In this document: in pieces, positions 60,914 through 64,000 of the stretch
How positions within the stretch are numbered: position 1 is the first letter of the stretch
How the letters are laid out: every line of letters begins with the position of its first letter
Source: Poecilobothrus nobilitatus
Taxonomy: Eukaryota; Arthropoda; Insecta; Diptera; Dolichopodidae
Assembly (NCBI GenBank): GCA_947095535.1
Contig: OX352774.1
Location: 110,859,996 to 110,923,995, forward strand
Length of the DNA stretch: 64,000 bases
Direction: 5' to 3'
Made by a program: the position numbers and the translations under genes
Notes under the pieces: generated by a model
Told to the model about the DNA's origin: nothing
What the model saw: the letters and a program-made list of their open reading frames with translations, nothing else
The model's database searches: none

Positions 60914-63900
60914 AAAAATTATTTTAATTAGTCATCTTAAACTTGTTAAATTGCCTTGTTATAAAAAACTATATATAAAATAATTGAAAATTATAACTCA
61001 AATTGCTATTTTTAATTTAAGAAAATTCCCTTTTTTCCCCTTAATATTCTTTAATGTTAAAATTAATCAAATATTCTTACTTTTATTTGAAAAATTAAAA
61101 CGATTTTCTGGCAAATTTTTCATCTTATATATATTCTCCAACATCCTTTTTAAATTATTTTTTCAACCTGCTTCATTCCGAATTAAAGAGTGTTTTTGCA
61201 TCTACCATCTCGTTGTTTAATTTTTATTTTAAAAATTTAGGATATAGCTAATATTATTAAATAATTTATCTAACATGTATACTCAAAGCTATAGGTAGAG
61301 TATTCAATTAAAATATTTAAAATACTAGTGAAAAATACTTTTATTAACTTTTTGACTTTATTTTCTCAAATACAAATAATATATTTTTAACTTCTTCTAC
61401 ATAATCGGTGGGTAGAAAGAAGTTAAAAAATAAATACTTTTACTCAGAAAAGGTATTTGAGATACTTTTATTCAAATAATTTATTTGTATTTGAGAAATT
61501 AAGCCAAATACTTGTATTCAAATACTTTTACTCAATGAGTAGTATAGTATTTATATCTTATCCTGCTCTGCGTATACCACGTTATATGTGGCTTTACTCA
61601 ACACACACCCATGTTTTACAATATTAATATTTATTATCAACTATTAAGTATGAAAAAGAATCGCCATTACAACTCAAATAAAAAAACTTATAATAAAAAC
61701 AAATAATTCTCAAAGCCGCCTTATTATAGTAAAATGTTTTAACGGTGAGAGTAAAACGCTTTAATAAAAAGCAATACAAATAGATTGGAATAATGTTAGT
61801 TTTCAAAAGAATAACTTCTCTAAAAGAAAAAAAAAATAAACTAGATACTGTGGGTTTAGAGAAAGGATAAAGTTTCCTAAAATTTTAAATTGAGGAAAAG
61901 TCTTAAGGGAAAGTGGACCAAGCCTTCTAGCTAAAACAAACAGTAAATTAAAAACTAGAAAAGAGGAAGAAGTGTGTAACAAAACCATTTTACGACGAGA
62001 TAAAAACAGTAGACATTTATTTGTGACAAAAACCCATTTAATTGAGAAGAGAAGAACAATAGAAGAATAAGAGTTTTTGAATTTAAATATTGAAATTACA
62101 ATGAAAATATATGCATTCAATTAAATTAAAAATAACTCAATATTTGCTATTTGTAATTATTTATAAAAATATCTAAAAGTAATCTAACTTAATAGAAGTT
62201 TACTCACTCAGTTTACTCATTTACTCAAAGTAATCAAACAAGGATATCAAGTATATAAACATTACAACATGCATCTCTATATATTATTTTATTTTTAAAC
62301 CACTTTACATTGAAATCCCATTAAATTATTTCAATACGCACCAGAAAGGGTCTGAATTTGGTTCCTCTATCAAAATTAATTCAATCCGTTAATAAAAGAA
62401 TTATATATTAAATAAAAGAAACAAAACAATCAAATTAACATATAAAAATAATGACATGTTTAAGGGTTTCCAGACAATAGAATTTTGACAACATATAATT
62501 TTCAACACCTAATTTTGGAGCTGTTCTCTTTTGTATTATTTATTCTGTTGCTGGCTTTTTTTTTTAATTCTATATTTTTTTTTTTGGAACACGAAAAGCG
62601 ATTTAAACGCTGTTGCTTTCTTTAGAAACTAAAGTGTGACCCTTTTTTTTTATTATTATTGTCTATAGTCATAATTTTTTTAATTTTTTTCTATTAATAT
62701 TTTTTTTTATTTAAATTTGTATCATTGAATAGTACACAGCTATTTATCGATGAATTGAGATCTGAAAATATTTACTAGAAATGAAAGTCAAAAAATCTAC
62801 TGGATACTTCTGATATATTTTATGATTTGTTTTAGTAACATTAATATGTATATATATATGAGAAAAAGATGCATTAATTTTATTTTTATTTTTTAATACC
62901 GCTAATTAAACTCTTTTTTTTTTAAATCTTTTATATTTGGTTTATATTAACGGGGTTATTTTGATACTTAAATTATAAATTTTCCCAGAAAACTAGAAGT
63001 CCCTTTACTCTGTAATTACAATAAAGGACATAAAATAAAAGAAATTTTCGGTTACGAGGTTACCTAGTTTTAAAGGTTAATTATAATGACTCAGCATGTG
63101 TTTTTTATTATTAATAAAGGATTGTTTTAAATAATACAAATATAGTTTGTTGTATTTATTAAAATAATGAAATATAAATTAAACAAATGGTGTGAATCTT
63201 TTTATAGAATTTATTTTATTTTATATTTTTTCGGTGCCCTTAAAAAATAAATTTTTGAATTAAATGTGAGGCCAAAAAGAACCTGCTTAAGTTCATTACA
63301 AAACATGAATTCATTTAAATTATTTTAAGAACAGTTGTTTTTCCAAATAAAGTTTTCTTTCTTTGTTAATCCAAATTCAGTACTCATAAAAAATAATTTT
63401 TTTGTAATTTTTATTAGCTCTTAAACTCTGTGCATTGCTTCATATAATTAATTAAGCAGATATTGTTAAAAATAAAATATTTATTTAAACTTAGACTTTA
63501 AAAAATTAGAAATATAAAATTTCTTTTAGTTTTTATTTAAATTGTTCAAATTTGTTTTGTTTTCTTTTTTTAATATTGAAAAATTTTTTAAAATTATAAA
63601 ATATAAGTTCCCCACTTAAGTCTTTCGTTTTATAATTTCTACCACTATAATATAATGTAGAAAATTTATTTGAACCTGATCATTTTAAAAAAAAATGTTC
63701 GGTAATTTTTCTTTAAATTCAGAAAAGAATAAGCATTGCTTCTTATGAATTGAATATGTTGTCTCTTAGTTAAATTACCTCCTCCTTTTCATCATATTAA
63801 CTCTTAAACTAAATGTTTTGAAAATTTTTCATCTTTGTTGTCGTAATTAAACAATTTAACCAAATCCCTTTTAAAGTTGTTAGAATTTATTTTATAAATT

Positions 63901-64000
63901 CTTCTGACATGTCAATTCCACAAAGTTATTCCAATTATGTTAATTTTACTTACTTCAAATTATTTTAAAACTTAACATATGTAATGTAATTAGAAAAGAT
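60914..64000. other. AT-rich spacer, no supported gene
   Basis: Long A/T runs. A 105-codon minus-strand frame (61803-62120) is hydrophobic and Phe/Leu/Ser rich with no recognisable motif, as expected by chance at this composition. At 61310-61550 phrases such as AAATACTTTTA and TCAAATAC recur irregularly. Nothing else is supported. Confidence 0.5.

Noticed and set aside
61803..62120. 105-codon hydrophobic open frame
   Set aside because: Residue content is what AT-rich random sequence gives, with no motif, no splice context and no recognisable family.

Overview
The window looks like non-coding DNA from a fly (Diptera, probably a higher fly). By eye it is about three quarters A+T, full of long A and T runs. 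It carries dispersed repeats with (GTCC)n tracts and TATACCC ends of the kind common in Drosophila and related flies, a tRNA-derived SINE family and a dead Tc1/mariner element. No complete protein-coding gene is visible. Nearly all open frames are chance frames or lie inside repeats. The plainest reading is a very large intron or an intergenic block colonised by transposable elements.

Left edge (1-8000): a decent candidate coding exon on the minus strand (142-526), then AT-rich spacer. A full SINE (3090-3282) and an opposed SINE tail (3491-3544) follow. Two tandem minus-strand copies of repeat family A (5070-5908, 5969-7877) come next; the second is swollen by internal tandem duplications. 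8-15 kb: a foldback-like element with an internal ~87-bp minisatellite (8084-9605), a family B repeat (9755-10531), a small palindromic MITE (10913-11081) and a candidate 59-nt untranslated exon with strong splice sites on the plus strand (14568-14626). 15-31 kb: long AT-rich spacer, a SINE with a 7-bp target duplication (18389-18581), family A and C copies, and a mosaic element with A-type ends and C-type interior (24238-25825).

31-40 kb: a family C element with a 477-bp internal triplication (31386-33183), two more SINE pieces and a 940-bp Tc1/mariner relic (38403-39342) with good terminal repeats. Its transposase has an in-frame deletion and five internal stops. 40-50 kb: an inverted pair of C copies, a second foldback-like element, another C copy and an inverted copy of the 9-kb minisatellite arm. 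50-64 kb: mostly AT-rich sequence, a second family B copy (inverted relative to the first), A and C fragments, and a CpG-rich MITE (60378-60913).

The clearest unifying observation is that families A, B and C share one architecture: a 5' T-run followed by a short inverted or subterminal repeat, an internal (GTCC)n tract, tandemly repeated interior modules, a 3' hairpin and a CYYGTT-type 3' end. This resembles the DINE-1/HINE (Helentron-related, non-autonomous) class of flies. I saw no genes working together as a pathway and no new enzymatic or defence system. The novelty here is in repeat structure. All family assignments come from reading the sequence, without database searches.
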